From positions 1 to 32,173 of the forward strand of contig JAICMR010000024.1 in NCBI GenBank assembly GCA_025929155.1: a stretch of 32,173 nt of DNA, written 5' to 3'. Positions 1 through 8,764 of the stretch are shown here, piece by piece. The stretch's first letter is position 1. The number at the start of each line of letters is the position of its first letter. The DNA comes from Chthoniobacterales bacterium. GTDB lineage: Bacteria; Verrucomicrobiota; Verrucomicrobiia; Chthoniobacterales; UBA10450. The notes under the pieces were generated by a model. That model did no database searches and was not told the DNA's origin. It was given only the letters and a program-made list of their open reading frames with translations. The translations under genes were made by a program, and so were the position numbers.

Positions 1-217
1 CCTGCACGAAGGCATCGGCCAGCGGTGAATGGTCTGCATTCTCGAGCAGTGCTGGAACCTCCGACGACGAAGTGTTCTCAAACGCGTGCCCGAAAATCAG
101 GGTAAAAACCGGCGGCAGAATCAGGAGGAGCACGAGAATGCGCCAGTCACGATAGATATGGATGAACTCCTTTTTCGCGACACTGCCGACCGCCTGGATA
201 CTGAAACGTCCTCTCAT
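1..217 (-). CDS. ABC-2 type transporter permease, N-terminal part (cut by window edge)
   Basis: On the minus strand an open frame starts with ATG at 217 and runs off the window start, giving about 72 residues. The N-terminus (MRGRFSIQAVGSVAKKEFIHIYRDWR) followed by a hydrophobic segment (ILVLLLILPPVFTLIFG) is typical of the first cytoplasmic helix and first membrane segment of ABC-2 permeases of the YbhS/YhhJ/DrrB type. The start overlaps the stop of the upstream ATPase gene as ATGA, so the two are translationally coupled and form one exporter. The substrate cannot be told from the sequence. Only the start of the gene is visible, so the family call rests on context plus one membrane segment. 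Confidence 0.75.
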   Translation of the reverse strand, partial: MRGRFSIQAVGSVAKKEFIHIYRDWRILVLLLILPPVFTLIFGHAFENTSSSEVPALLENADHSPLADAFVQ

Positions 218-1167
218 GCCAGCACCGCCTTGTTCAGCATCTCATCATAACCTTGCGAGTAAGCCGTGAAGACATCTTCCATGTCGGGTTCGGCCCAGCG
301 ATGCCCCCGCAGTTCGAGCCCCTCGAAGGGCCACTTCTGCTGCCATTCCGCGAGCAGCCGCTCCGCTTCCGGCGCGTAGACGCGCAAATTGCCGCTCCGC
401 AGGGAAACTCCCAGGACGCCCGGAGCCTCTCGTAGCCTAACGAGCGCTGGCATGAGCGGGCGCACGTCGAGTTCCAGGAGCCGGGCCTTGAACGTCTCCA
501 TCAGCGTGCGCGGCGACGCTTTTGCGAGCAGCCGGCCGTTATCGATGAAGCCGACATCGGTGCAGCGTTCCGCTTCATCCATGTAATGGGTGGTCACGAA
601 AATTGTGATCCCGCTGTCGCTCAGATCGTAAAGCAAATCCCACATCTGCTGACGATGCACCGGATCGAGGCCGGAAGTCGGTTCATCGAGAAACACGAGC
701 GGCGGCTCGTGCACGAGCGCGCAACCAAGCGCGAGGAGCTGCCGCATCCCGCCCGACAACTTTCCCGCCGGTGTGTGATGTTTTTTTGCCAGATCCATCT
801 GCACGAGCAGCGCCTTGATCCGCGCTTCCATCTTGTTCGGCGGCACTCCGTAGGCGCCGGCGAAGAAGCGCATATTCTCAAGGACGGTCAGATCCGGATA
901 GAGACTGAATTTTTGCGCCATATAACCAAACCGCGCCCGCACCGCATAGCGCTCCCGCCAGACATCGCCGCCTACGATTGTCGCCCGACCGGAAGTCGGC
1001 CTGAGCAACCCGCAGAGCATCCGCATGGTCGTAGTCTTGCCGGCGCCGTTCGCGCCCAAAAATCCGAAAATCTCACCCCGGCCGACTTGGAGGGAGAGAT
1101 GGTTGACCGCGACAACGTCTCCGAAGTTCTTCGTTAGGCCAGTAATCGAGATGATGGGTTCGCTCAT
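214..1167 (-). CDS. ABC transporter ATP-binding protein (DrrA/YbhF-like exporter)
   Basis: A 317-residue ABC ATPase that would drive export with the downstream ABC-2 permease. Walker A is GANGAGKT at residues 38-45, the signature LSGGM at 137-141, Walker B LVFLDEP at 157-163 and the switch histidine H194. About 100 residues follow the nucleotide-binding domain, as in the drug/lipid exporter ATPases of the DrrA/CcmA group, and end in the usual PDMEDVFTAY-type segment. The start at 1167 (MSEPIISITGLTKNFG) fits the family. The gene ends in an ATGA overlap with the permease. Two TCGTTAGGC motif copies lie inside: 435-443 (as LVRL) and 1131-1139 (as GLTK). The transported substrate is unknown. Confidence 0.93.
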   Translation of the reverse strand: MSEPIISITGLTKNFGDVVAVNHLSLQVGRGEIFGFLGANGAGKTTTMRMLCGLLRPTSGRATIVGGDVWRERYAVRARFGYMAQKFSLYPDLTVLENMRFFAGAYGVPPNKMEARIKALLVQMDLAKKHHTPAGKLSGGMRQLLALGCALVHEPPLVFLDEPTSGLDPVHRQQMWDLLYDLSDSGITIFVTTHYMDEAERCTDVGFIDNGRLLAKASPRTLMETFKARLLELDVRPLMPALVRLREAPGVLGVSLRSGNLRVYAPEAERLLAEWQQKWPFEGLELRGHRWAEPDMEDVFTAYSQGYDEMLNKAVLA

Positions 1168-1304
1168 TCCGGTTGGAGCGCCGGATCAGTTTTTCCGAAC
1201 GCGCAAAATCGCTTCAACATAAAAGCGCACTCGCTTCCGGCACGCAAACGACCCCGCGACAGCTGAGACTCGATAGGTTTTGTGCAACCTTGGAAAACCT
1301 TGTT
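1168..1304. promoter_or_regulatory. divergent intergenic region (promoters expected)
   Basis: This 137-base gap separates a minus-strand ABC operon from a plus-strand gene pair, so it should hold promoters in both directions. I see no convincing -35/-10 pair or operator. The role is inferred from gene orientation only. Confidence 0.35.
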
Positions 1305-2285
1305 ATGAAAAAAATTCACTTTCTCTTCCTCGTCGCTTTGCTGCCGGTCGCTGTCCTGGCCGATCCCGTCGGCGAAATGGCGGGTTTCTCTGTCTTCGGA
1401 AAAGTCAATCTGGGCGAGCTCGCCGGCGGCGAGATCAAAACCGCGGCCAGTCCGCAGATGAACACGCCGCGTTATCTATCGGTTCAAAGTTGTTTTGTCG
1501 TTCCGAAGCCGCCGGCGGCGGTCGTGCAGGCGATGAAGCGTTTCGATCCGACCGCGCATCGCGATCTCAAGGTCTTCCTCCACGGCGACCTGCCCGCGTC
1601 GCCAACCGCCGCGAACTTCGCGAAGCTCCAGCGTCCCCCGCAAAATTCAGCCGTCCAGGCGCTCATGACTGCGACCGAAAAAATGAGCGATCACCTGCAG
1701 ATCAGCCGCGCGGAAGCGCAGAACTGGGCTCCCGGCAAATCGGTTTGGGGTTTCTGGAGTGATCTTCTCGCGAAGCGCGCGCAAAGTTTCGCTTCAGGCG
1801 GCGCGCGCGCCGAGGCGGCCTACGATCATACCGGCGCGGCCATCTCGCCCGGCCAGGAATTTTCTGGACTCGTTAGGCAACAAGGCGCGGTGCAAAAACA
1901 ATTCAGCAGTTTTCTGGGGTCGACCGGCTTAGTCGGCGGCAAAGGCTCGCTCAAGCCGGATCTGTATTGGGAATTGCTCGAAGTGGAAGACGACGGCGTC
2001 GTCACGCTCGGCGCCTCTTACACCCGCGGGACTTCCGACGGGGGATTCCAGATGGCGGACGGCCTCTACTACGCATCGGGCGGCTACTACGTCGCGTTGA
2101 CCCTTTACCAGCTTTGGCCGGTCGAAGTCGGCGGAAAAGCTTCGACGCTGCTCTGGCGCGGCGACTTCATTTCCGCGGCGTCGTTAGGCGAACTCCACGG
2201 GGTCGAGCGCATTGCGGCCGAGGGCGCGATGAAAAAAGATATTTCCAAAGCCGTTTCCTACGTTAGAAACCAGGCAGCCCGATGA
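1305..2285 (+). CDS. exported protein of unknown function
   Basis: A 326-residue protein starting at ATG 1305; the open frame extends upstream to 1173, but the start at 1305 gives a clean signal peptide (MKKIHFLFLVALLPVAVLA, cleavage near ALA|DP). I do not recognise the mature domain. It has one Cys (in VQSCFVVPKP), an Ala/Gly-rich centre and a C-terminal half that looks beta-rich (LYWELLEVEDDGVVTLGASYTRG). It ends in an ATGA overlap with the next gene, which encodes a probable outer-membrane protein, so both probably act in the envelope. Motif copies lie at 1870-1878 (LVRQ) and 2181-2189 (SLG). Certain as a gene, function unknown. Confidence 0.8.
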   Translation: MKKIHFLFLVALLPVAVLADPVGEMAGFSVFGKVNLGELAGGEIKTAASPQMNTPRYLSVQSCFVVPKPPAAVVQAMKRFDPTAHRDLKVFLHGDLPASPTAANFAKLQRPPQNSAVQALMTATEKMSDHLQISRAEAQNWAPGKSVWGFWSDLLAKRAQSFASGGARAEAAYDHTGAAISPGQEFSGLVRQQGAVQKQFSSFLGSTGLVGGKGSLKPDLYWELLEVEDDGVVTLGASYTRGTSDGGFQMADGLYYASGGYYVALTLYQLWPVEVGGKASTLLWRGDFISAASLGELHGVERIAAEGAMKKDISKAVSYVRNQAAR

Positions 2286-3211
2286 AGCTGCGATCCCTTT
2301 TCTCCATCTTCTTGCTTCCTCCCCTGTTCGCAACCACCGCACTGGCGGGCAGCGACAAGGATATCGTAGCGACTGAGCCTCCGCCCGTCGAAGCGACACC
2401 GTTTCAATTTTCTGGGGAATTTACGATCGAGCAATCCTACGTCGGTCAATCGACCGTTCGGCGCGAAGGCCGCGACGCCGACTTTTCCGAGCTCTACAGC
2501 AACCTGCGGTTCGTTTACACGCCACGAGTCAAATACGGTATCATCCGCATTGGCGCTCAGCTCGAGCGTTACTCGCTCGATTTCGACGGGAGCGGACGGC
2601 AGCTTTCGAATACGCTCCAGGCGCTCAACGCCATCGTCGGTTTCGACACGCGGATCGGCGACTCCATACTCGTTAGGCTGGAGGCGCAGCCCGGCTTTTA
2701 CGGCACGACCTTCGAGCATCTGGACGGCGAGCAATTCAACGTACCGTTCATTCTCGGCGGCACTTATATCTACAGTCCTGAGCTGCAGTTTGTCCTCGGC
2801 ATTGGTGTGAATATTCAACAAAACTATCCAGTCCTGCCGGGCGGCGGCGTTCGCTGGAAGATCGCACCAAAATGGGTGCTCAACGCCGTCCTCCCGACCC
2901 CGCATCTGGAATATCAGGTTACTGACAACGTGACCGCATTCGTCGGAGCCGATATCAAGGCGAATACGTTCCGAGTCGACGACCGTTTCGGTGACAGTCA
3001 TGGCGACACCGGCTTAAACAGCGCCTGGGTCAGCTACGAAGAAATCCGCGCCGGCGCCGGAGTCGATTGGAAGCTCAGCCCCAACATCACCCTGCGCGTC
3101 GAAGGCGGTTACTCAGCGTATCACGACTTCGATTATCACCGGACGGAAGTGCACTATCACAACGTGAGTGGTGCGCCCTACGTCTCACTCATGTTGCAAG
3201 GCAGCTTCTAG
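2282..3211 (+). CDS. probable outer-membrane beta-barrel protein (DUF6268-like)
   Basis: A 309-residue protein with a signal peptide (MKLRSLFSIFLLPPLFATTALA|GS). The mature part is a series of amphipathic, aromatic-rich beta strands with alternating residues, for example YIYSPELQFVLGIGVNI and ITLRVEGGYSAYHDF. It ends in Phe (VSLMLQGSF), a hallmark of outer-membrane barrels folded by the Bam machinery. The pattern recalls the DUF6268 family; this is from memory. The start overlaps the stop of the upstream exported protein (ATGA). One motif copy lies at 2670-2678. A transport or structural role cannot be chosen from the sequence. Confidence 0.72.
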   Translation: MKLRSLFSIFLLPPLFATTALAGSDKDIVATEPPPVEATPFQFSGEFTIEQSYVGQSTVRREGRDADFSELYSNLRFVYTPRVKYGIIRIGAQLERYSLDFDGSGRQLSNTLQALNAIVGFDTRIGDSILVRLEAQPGFYGTTFEHLDGEQFNVPFILGGTYIYSPELQFVLGIGVNIQQNYPVLPGGGVRWKIAPKWVLNAVLPTPHLEYQVTDNVTAFVGADIKANTFRVDDRFGDSHGDTGLNSAWVSYEEIRAGAGVDWKLSPNITLRVEGGYSAYHDFDYHRTEVHYHNVSGAPYVSLMLQGSF

Positions 3212-3229
3212 ACTTTTGGTTAACTTAGG

Positions 3230-3259
3230 CCATTAAGCCCAGCGGGATTCCATTAAGCC
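3230..3259. repeat. 10-bp direct repeat
   Basis: The sequence CCATTAAGCC occurs at 3230-3239 and again at 3250-3259, 20 bases apart, just downstream of the barrel gene. Role unknown. Confidence 0.4.
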
Positions 3260-3261
3260 TA

Positions 3262-3296
3262 TCATCCCGACGGAGCGCTGCGAAGTAGAAGGATCT
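3262..3296 (+). repeat. dispersed intergenic imperfect palindrome, copy 1
   Basis: The arms are TCATCC at the left and GAAGGATCT at the right around a GC-rich centre (GGAGCGCTGCGAAG). The element resembles those at 18825-18865 and 30586-30622 in the opposite orientation. Such ATCCTGAGCG...CGAAGGATC elements are common between genes in several soil phyla. It is in a gap after a plus-strand operon, so it could act as a transcript-end hairpin. Confidence 0.5.
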
Positions 3297-3453
3297 TGTC
3301 CAGCAATCTTGAAACCGGAAACTGCGGGTGTGTGCAGCCGGTTGCATCGAACCGGCGCCAGCTTGTCCACGTCCGCCGGCGTTTTGCCGCTTACACGCCG
3401 AAACTCAGCCCATCTAAAGTGACAGCGCCGCGGATGCCCGCTAGGGTTGGCAC

Positions 3454-3858
3454 ATGAGCGTCCATGTCTACGGCGTCAATCACATTGCAATCGAGGCTGA
3501 CGACATCGCGAAAGCGGTCGCGTTTTATGAAGACGTTTTTAATCTGGAGAAGATGAACGAAGGCGAAGGGGATGCCTTCTTCAAGATCGGTGACCACCAG
3601 TTCCTCGCCATCTTTAAGGTTGAGAAACTCCAGCCCGATCACGCGAAACATTTCGGACTGATGGTGCGGGACGAGAAGCAACTTGCGGAAGTGCGCGAGA
3701 AATTGATTAATAAGTATCACCTCAAGTTGATGGAAGGTTTTCGCTGCGATTTTCGCGATCCTTTCGGAAATCGTATCCAGGTTGTCGATCTGCACGATGA
3801 ATCTCTGATCTGGCTGCTCCCGTATCGGGAAGTGCAGAAGGCTGGAATTAAGTTTTGA
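3454..3858 (+). CDS. VOC family (glyoxalase/bleomycin-resistance fold) protein
   Basis: A 134-residue single-domain protein. It begins with the VOC signature VYGVNHIAIEADDIAKAVAFYEDVFNLE, where H10 is the usual first metal ligand. H66 (AKHFGLMV) opens the second beta-alpha-beta-beta-beta unit, and the family's RDPFGNRIQVVDL motif is at residues 101-113. VOC proteins include lyases, dioxygenases and binding proteins; the substrate cannot be assigned. The start at 3454 gives the expected N-terminus. It appears to be a single-gene unit. Confidence 0.85.
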   Translation: MSVHVYGVNHIAIEADDIAKAVAFYEDVFNLEKMNEGEGDAFFKIGDHQFLAIFKVEKLQPDHAKHFGLMVRDEKQLAEVREKLINKYHLKLMEGFRCDFRDPFGNRIQVVDLHDESLIWLLPYREVQKAGIKF

Positions 3859-4010
3859 TGAAGTTCCTCACCTCCGATGACCTAACGAGAATAAGAGCAA
3901 CCAGCGCCGGAAGGCGCGCTGCTGCTTACGCCAAAGAGGCTCTATAGGTTGGGTTTCAACTTCAACGCGGCAGTGGCGGCTGCGACGCCCACTATTCTTC
4001 CGCCAAGGCC

Positions 4011-4859
4011 TTAATGTACCGTCTTATCCAACCAGTGAAGCACCGCCGTTTGAAGCGCGATGCGGTGGTCGCTGAAGCCGTGGTCAGTGTTCATGTGGAG
4101 GTAGGTTACGGCACAGCCGGCTTGTTTCAGCGCTGCTGTGAGAGCTTCATTCCCGGGCCGAAGACCGTCATTGGCGGAAAACACCAAGAGCGGACGCGGA
4201 GCGATCTTGGGTGCAAGGGCTTTAAACCTCCAACCTGAATCATTGGCTTTCGCTTCCCGTTGCAGTGCGGTCGCCGAGGTGCCAGCGAGTGGCGCATAAT
4301 CCGCCGGGTTAGTTCCTCCTCCGAAAAACTGGGCCGCGTCATCAACCGGACTGCCTTCGCTGATCACAACCCCGGCGACGAACTCAGGATGCTGTGCCAT
4401 GGCCGCAACAGATAGAAATCCGCCCATGCTATGACCGATAACTACGATGCGCCGCGTATTCACATGGAACCGAACTGCGTTGGCCGGTTCGGTGACGTAG
4501 GCAAGCATCGTTCCGACGTCCTCCATGCAGTGGGTAAAGCTGAAACTGCCCTGGGACCCCCATGTTCCGCGATAGTGAAGAGCGAGGACATTCCATCCCG
4601 CACGCCGCAGAGTCTGTGCGAGGTCAATGTTCTGCTCATAGCCCGGAAAGCCGTGGAGTAGAATAATAGTCCGGTGCGCCTCTGCGCCGGCCGCCAGCAT
4701 AAACATCCCCATTAAGTGGCTACCTTGTAAAGGGATTACGGTTTCGATGTTCTGGGATGGCGTTTTGGTGTCGGGCGTCGGATCGGAAGTAACTGCATTC
4801 GGCGGCTGTGCGCGGAGTGTGCCGCAGGCGATAATTAGAAACAGGTAGAGATAGCGCAC
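4011..4859 (-). CDS. exported alpha/beta hydrolase
   Basis: The open frame extends to an ATG at 4973, but the first 38 residues look non-coding. A GTG at 4859 gives a signal peptide (VRYLYLFLIIACGTLRAQ), so I prefer that start. Numbered from 4973, the oxyanion region is LLHGFPG (105-111), the nucleophile elbow GHSMG (180-184, Ser182), the acid Asp269 (SANDG) and the base His298 (NTDHGF). This is the arrangement of the prolyl oligopeptidase/acyl-esterase-like hydrolases. The protein is probably periplasmic. The substrate is unknown. No partner genes adjoin it closely. Confidence 0.82.
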   Translation of the reverse strand: MRYLYLFLIIACGTLRAQPPNAVTSDPTPDTKTPSQNIETVIPLQGSHLMGMFMLAAGAEAHRTIILLHGFPGYEQNIDLAQTLRRAGWNVLALHYRGTWGSQGSFSFTHCMEDVGTMLAYVTEPANAVRFHVNTRRIVVIGHSMGGFLSVAAMAQHPEFVAGVVISEGSPVDDAAQFFGGGTNPADYAPLAGTSATALQREAKANDSGWRFKALAPKIAPRPLLVFSANDGLRPGNEALTAALKQAGCAVTYLHMNTDHGFSDHRIALQTAVLHWLDKTVH

Positions 4860-5174
4860 AGGTTTAATGGAATAAGATGAACCGCCGAAAAGGAAGGACG
4901 CGCAGGCGCGGGTGAAAGGAGTGCAATCATGGGAAACAAGACCCGAGCAAGGCGTGCGATATTTGAGACTCACCTTCGCTGAGTAAACTTCCGATCTAGC
5001 CGGGAGCGGCTTCTAATGTCAAGTTCGGTCGCGGCCTCGCGATGGTCGCTTATTCTCCATTTGATTTTCCACCTGCGAAAGGATCATTGGTCAAATTATT
5101 CCGGTCGCCGCAACTGCCTCGCCGGAGACCGACTCAATTGCATCGGCGCTTTCTCTTTCAGCGACCCGACTTCG

Positions 5175-6173
5175 CTAATCGAGAACCTGCCTAACGAGTG
5201 CCAGGAGCTGCGGCACATCCGATGGCTTAAACTTTCGACCTTTCAAACGCATTGCTGTCCGCGGCAAGTCCCGCACCATCTCTAGCTCGCCGTCTTTCCA
5301 GATCCACGCATTGTCATTATACGGCCCGACCTTGCGCGGGTCGCTCCACGTGTGGATCGAGATCAGCCGGTCGCTCAATGCCGCCGCGATGTGCATTGGG
5401 CCGCTGTCCACGCTGATCGTGAAACGCGCCCGCCGGATCAGCCAGACCAATTGCAGAATGCTGGTGTGATTCAGCAGGTTGACGCAATTATCCGGCACCG
5501 GGAGCTTGCGCTTCGTCTTGCCCGCGAGTACCACGCGATGCGGCGCGAGCGCGCGGCAGAATTCCTCGACCGCGAGATCGCTCAGTGACTTGCGCTGGCC
5601 TCGCGAAAACGGATGCAAGAGCACGAACGGAACGTCATCGTCAAAACGCGCGATCGGATCACCCGTCGGGAGCGGAAAGTGCAGTGGGCGTCGCACCGGA
5701 ATGCCCACGTTTTCCAATAAAGCGAGGTAACGCTCGACCGCGTGCGCGGTCCCGTCGACCGGGGCGACGTGATCGTAAAATCTGATCGCGCCTTCGCGGG
5801 CGTCGCTCATGCCGTAGAAGCTGCGCGGATGACTCATCTTCCCGATCAGGGCGCTGCGGAGGAGTCCTTGGAAATCCAGCGCCACATCCGGTTTGAGCCG
5901 TCCGGTTTGCCGAAGCCAGGGGAGCAGCCGGGTGGCGGCGCCGAGGCCGCCAAGCTCGCCGCGCGGGAAAATGTGGATGTGGTTGATCGACCTGTTTCCG
6001 CGGAGGAGGGGTGCCCATTCGGGATTGATCACCCAGGTAATGTTGGCCTCGGGATAAGCCTCGCGGAGCAGCGCGGCGGACGGCAGCGTGTGGACGATAT
6101 CGCCTAACGAACTTGGTTTGATGAGAAGAAGCGAACGAATCGTTGATGACTGATGGCTGATGGCTGATGACAT
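5175..6173 (-). CDS. glycosyltransferase family 9 (LPS heptosyltransferase-like)
   Basis: About 332 residues. It has the GT9 N-terminal motif LLLIKPSSLGDIVHTLP (15-31) and the C-terminal sugar-nucleotide site region SVDSGPMHIAAAL. GT9 enzymes such as WaaC and WaaF transfer ADP-heptose to the lipopolysaccharide core at the inner face of the inner membrane, so an LPS core role is likely; the exact acceptor is unknown. The first ~12 residues (MSSAISHQSSTIR) are encoded by a run of 7-base repeats, so the true start may lie further in. Motif copies lie at 5189-5197 (LVRQ, near the C-terminus) and 6102-6110 (SLG within the GT9 motif). Confidence 0.9.
   Translation of the reverse strand: MSSAISHQSSTIRSLLLIKPSSLGDIVHTLPSAALLREAYPEANITWVINPEWAPLLRGNRSINHIHIFPRGELGGLGAATRLLPWLRQTGRLKPDVALDFQGLLRSALIGKMSHPRSFYGMSDAREGAIRFYDHVAPVDGTAHAVERYLALLENVGIPVRRPLHFPLPTGDPIARFDDDVPFVLLHPFSRGQRKSLSDLAVEEFCRALAPHRVVLAGKTKRKLPVPDNCVNLLNHTSILQLVWLIRRARFTISVDSGPMHIAAALSDRLISIHTWSDPRKVGPYNDNAWIWKDGELEMVRDLPRTAMRLKGRKFKPSDVPQLLALVRQVLD
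6144..6171. repeat. four tandem 7-base repeats
   Basis: TGATGAC, TGATGGC, TGATGGC and TGATGAC follow each other without spacing. They lie at the apparent 5' end of the GT9 gene and encode its odd N-terminus. Confidence 0.7.
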
Positions 6174-6238
6174 TCGCGGCGCGGCTCCTCGTTGCCGAGA
6201 TCAATCAGCAATCAATAATCATCGGTCAGCTATTCTTC

Positions 6239-6961
6239 CTATCTTCCCAGCGCGAGCCGGTCCGCGAGACGATCTGGCAAACCGGCCTCGCGGATTTTCT
6301 GCTGCGCGGCCGCGAGGTTATAAGTCACCCGGCGCTGTTCGATTACTTGCTGGTCCGCGTCGTAGATGCAATAGGCGGCGCGCCAATCGCGATCGCGCGG
6401 CTGCCCGACGCTGCCGGTGTTCACGAAATACTTCTTGCCGCTGGTGAGCTGCAGCCGGTCGATGGCGACGCGCTGCACGTGGTCGTCGCGAATGAAAGCC
6501 ATCGGCCAATGGGTGTGCCCGAAAAAACAGAGCGAAGTCGTCTGGTGGGCAAAACTGGCGATCGCGTCGAGATCGTTGAAGACATAGCCCCATTTGTTCG
6601 GCTTATCGAGGGTAGCGTGCACAATCGTAAAATCGCCTACCGGGCTAGTTAGGGGCAAATTGGCCAGCCAGCTTCTTTCCTCACGGGAGAGCTGTTCGCG
6701 GGTCCAGCCGATTGCTTCTTCCGCCAGTTCGTTGAATCCCGAAGTCGAGGAATCGTTCGAGGCTTGCTCGTCGTGATTTCCTTTCACGACCGGACATTCG
6801 AGTTCCTGGATGCGGTGCAGGCATTCGGTCGGATTGGCGTTGTAACCGACGATATCGCCGAGGCAGACGAAACGCAGACACTGCGCTGCGCGCGCGTCGG
6901 CGAGGACGGCCTCGAGTGCCTCGAGGTTGGAATGGATGTCACTGAAGATGGCAAAGCGCAT
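6239..6961 (-). CDS. calcineurin-like metallophosphoesterase
   Basis: A 240-residue enzyme of the YfcE/ApaH-like group with all dinuclear metal motifs: D8 and H10 (SDIHSN), D36 (GDIVGYNANP), N62-H63 (GNHDE), H115 (VHATL) and H149/H151 (GHTH). The fold hydrolyses phosphomono- or phosphodiesters; the substrate here is unknown. The GDIVGYNANP motif is typical of small stand-alone bacterial members. The start at 6961 places the first metal motif at residue 6, as is usual. It lies in a run of minus-strand genes between the TPR-like protein and GT9. Confidence 0.9.
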   Translation of the reverse strand: MRFAIFSDIHSNLEALEAVLADARAAQCLRFVCLGDIVGYNANPTECLHRIQELECPVVKGNHDEQASNDSSTSGFNELAEEAIGWTREQLSREERSWLANLPLTSPVGDFTIVHATLDKPNKWGYVFNDLDAIASFAHQTTSLCFFGHTHWPMAFIRDDHVQRVAIDRLQLTSGKKYFVNTGSVGQPRDRDWRAAYCIYDADQQVIEQRRVTYNLAAAQQKIREAGLPDRLADRLALGR

Positions 6962-6969
6962 CGCGGAAA

Positions 6970-7728
6970 TTATAGATCGACGTCTGAAATCCGGTGATCC
7001 AAAGGAATATCCAACTTTTTTTCGAGAAATTTCAGGCGCTTCAGCAAAGTCGGCAGCCGCTCCTGCGGGCCGCGCTGGTAGAGGCCGAGGAGCGCATCAT
7101 AAGCCGCACGCTCCTGACCCGGCACATAAGATAACTCGTAAGCGGCAAAGCGCTCGTCGTATTCCGGTGCGCCGGCGTGCGTGGCCGCTTTCGCAAAGAG
7201 GCGAGCAGCGGTGGCGTGATCGTGGAGCTTGTCCTTGTAAAGCCGGGCGAGGGTTTCATAAAGCTGCGGCCGATCGGGATTGTTCCGGATCCCGCGTTCC
7301 AGGAAATCTTTTCCGAGCGCAATGTATTGCCGTTCCGCCCGGCGCCGGAGTGCCTCGTTAGGCTGGGACGGATCGTGCAACGCAGCGACGCTCGCGTTCC
7401 AGGCCATGTGCCACGCCGCCATGTCCCAGAACAAAATCGAGCGCGGCTGGAGCGTCGTGGCCTGGCGAAAAAGAAGGAGCACGCGACCCCATTCGGTCCG
7501 TTCCCACGCCACTTGCGCCCGGATGAAAGCCAGGTCGGCCACGAGCGAGCGAAAGCCGCTCAACGCCGCGAGGAACCCGAGTTGCCCGATTTCTTCGCGC
7601 AAGCCGGGGCCAAGCTGCGTCTCGTGGAAATATGCGTTGCGATCTTCGGCGGTCAGCGCCGACTCGATCGGCACGCGCAACGCGCCAAAGATGAGCAAGA
7701 GGGTAGCGACCAGCGTGCCGCGCATCAT
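6970..7728 (-). CDS. membrane-anchored TPR-like protein
   Basis: An open frame extends to 7788, but ATG 7728 overlaps the stop of the upstream permease as ATGA and gives a 252-residue protein with an N-terminal hydrophobic anchor (MMRGTLVATLLLIFGALRV). The rest is helical, with TPR-like units: AQVAWERTEWGRVLLLFRQATTLQP, then LGKDFLERGIRNNPDRPQLYETLARLY, then HATAARLFAKAATH. Translational coupling to the ABC permease suggests a joint role in export or in assembling a membrane complex. The exact family is not recognised. One motif copy at 7355-7363 reads QPNEAL. Confidence 0.78.
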   Translation of the reverse strand: MMRGTLVATLLLIFGALRVPIESALTAEDRNAYFHETQLGPGLREEIGQLGFLAALSGFRSLVADLAFIRAQVAWERTEWGRVLLLFRQATTLQPRSILFWDMAAWHMAWNASVAALHDPSQPNEALRRRAERQYIALGKDFLERGIRNNPDRPQLYETLARLYKDKLHDHATAARLFAKAATHAGAPEYDERFAAYELSYVPGQERAAYDALLGLYQRGPQERLPTLLKRLKFLEKKLDIPLDHRISDVDL

Positions 7729-8642
7729 AGTTCCCGTCCGTGAAACATGACCCAGGCAAAGAAGAAATAAATTGAGGTATAAACGCATCCCAGCACCACG
7801 GTCTGTCCGAAAACAGCGGCGGGAATCGCAGTCCCGGCGACGACGTCATCGACAAGATTGAAAAGCTGGAGATCGGGAAAAACCAGCGCGATCAGTGCGA
7901 GAAACGCTTTCGTGATCCAGCTCGCGACGTTCTCTTCCAGCCAGTAGGCACGCGCTGTCGCCTGCAGATGACCGATGAAATAGATGAACACCATCACGAA
8001 AATCGTGAAGAGATTAGAGGTCGCAAAGGTGGAGATGAAAAGGGTAAGCGAAGCGAGGAGCGCGGCCTTCAGGTAGATGATGACGATGCCCGGCAGGAGG
8101 TTGGCATTGAACGCGGAAGCCTTGAGCGCGACAATCGCTTCCTGCGCCTGCCCCGGTCGAAGGCTCGTGCCCTCTCGCAGGATTTCCTGCACGAGCGTTT
8201 CCTGCCTAACGAAAAGGACGGCGAGAAAAAGCGCCGTCATGGCGAGCAGGCTGACGAGCAGGAGCAGGAGCACACCGATTAATTTGCCGGCAAGATATTC
8301 ATAACGCGGCACCGGCTTGACCAGAATCGTGTAGATCGTGCGCTCCTCGAGATCGCGGGGGATGAGCTGCGCCGTCGCGGCGATCGCGAGCAGCGAAGTG
8401 AAGATGCTCATTGCGCCTAACGATACGTCTTTTAGCACTTGAAATTCCTGCTGAAAACTGAGTTGCGCCATGAAGATCGAACTCCCGATCAGGAGGAGCG
8501 CGAAGATCAGGAGAAAATAGAAAGCTTTCAGCCTAACGAGCTCGGTGAACGTGTTTAAGGTGAGCGCGGCGATGCGGGAAAGCCGCCGGTGCGCGCTGGC
8601 AAGGGAGGGGGTTTTATCCACAGATCTCGCAGATTGACTCAA
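7725..8642 (-). CDS. ABC-2 family permease (NosY/GldF-like)
   Basis: About 305 residues with six hydrophobic segments: FYFLLIFALLLIG, AMSIFTSLLAIAATAQL, LIGVLLLLLVSLLAMTALFLAVL, LLASLTLFISTFA, LFTIFVMVFIYFIG and the C-terminal VVLGCVYTSIYFFFAWVMF. The cytoplasmic loop DLEERTIYTILVKPVPRYEYLAGK is the hallmark of ABC-2 permeases that pair with a separate ATPase. The frame begins with TTG at 8642; a GTG at 8621 is an equally good start. With the ATPase at 8771-9673 it should form an exporter of unknown substrate. It carries three motif copies (8204, 8415, 8531), one of the densest spots. Confidence 0.88.
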   Translation of the reverse strand: MSQSARSVDKTPSLASAHRRLSRIAALTLNTFTELVRLKAFYFLLIFALLLIGSSIFMAQLSFQQEFQVLKDVSLGAMSIFTSLLAIAATAQLIPRDLEERTIYTILVKPVPRYEYLAGKLIGVLLLLLVSLLAMTALFLAVLFVRQETLVQEILREGTSLRPGQAQEAIVALKASAFNANLLPGIVIIYLKAALLASLTLFISTFATSNLFTIFVMVFIYFIGHLQATARAYWLEENVASWITKAFLALIALVFPDLQLFNLVDDVVAGTAIPAAVFGQTVVLGCVYTSIYFFFAWVMFHGREL

Positions 8643-8764
8643 GTCAGAGGCAGTTTCAAAGCTGTTGTCGCAACAGTCCGTGATTCCGAATTGCGGCTGG
8701 TTCTCTCGTGGATCCGACGGTTACACCACCGTCACGGCGCGCGAAGCAGTAGAAAGCCTCCCAG

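Noticed and set aside
1173..1304. N-terminal extension of the exported protein to 1173
   Set aside because: The 44 extra residues look like translated spacer and would bury the signal peptide that begins at 1305.
2258..3001. 247-codon minus-strand frame opposite the barrel gene
   Set aside because: The plus-strand product has a signal peptide and a terminal Phe; the minus frame is its shadow.
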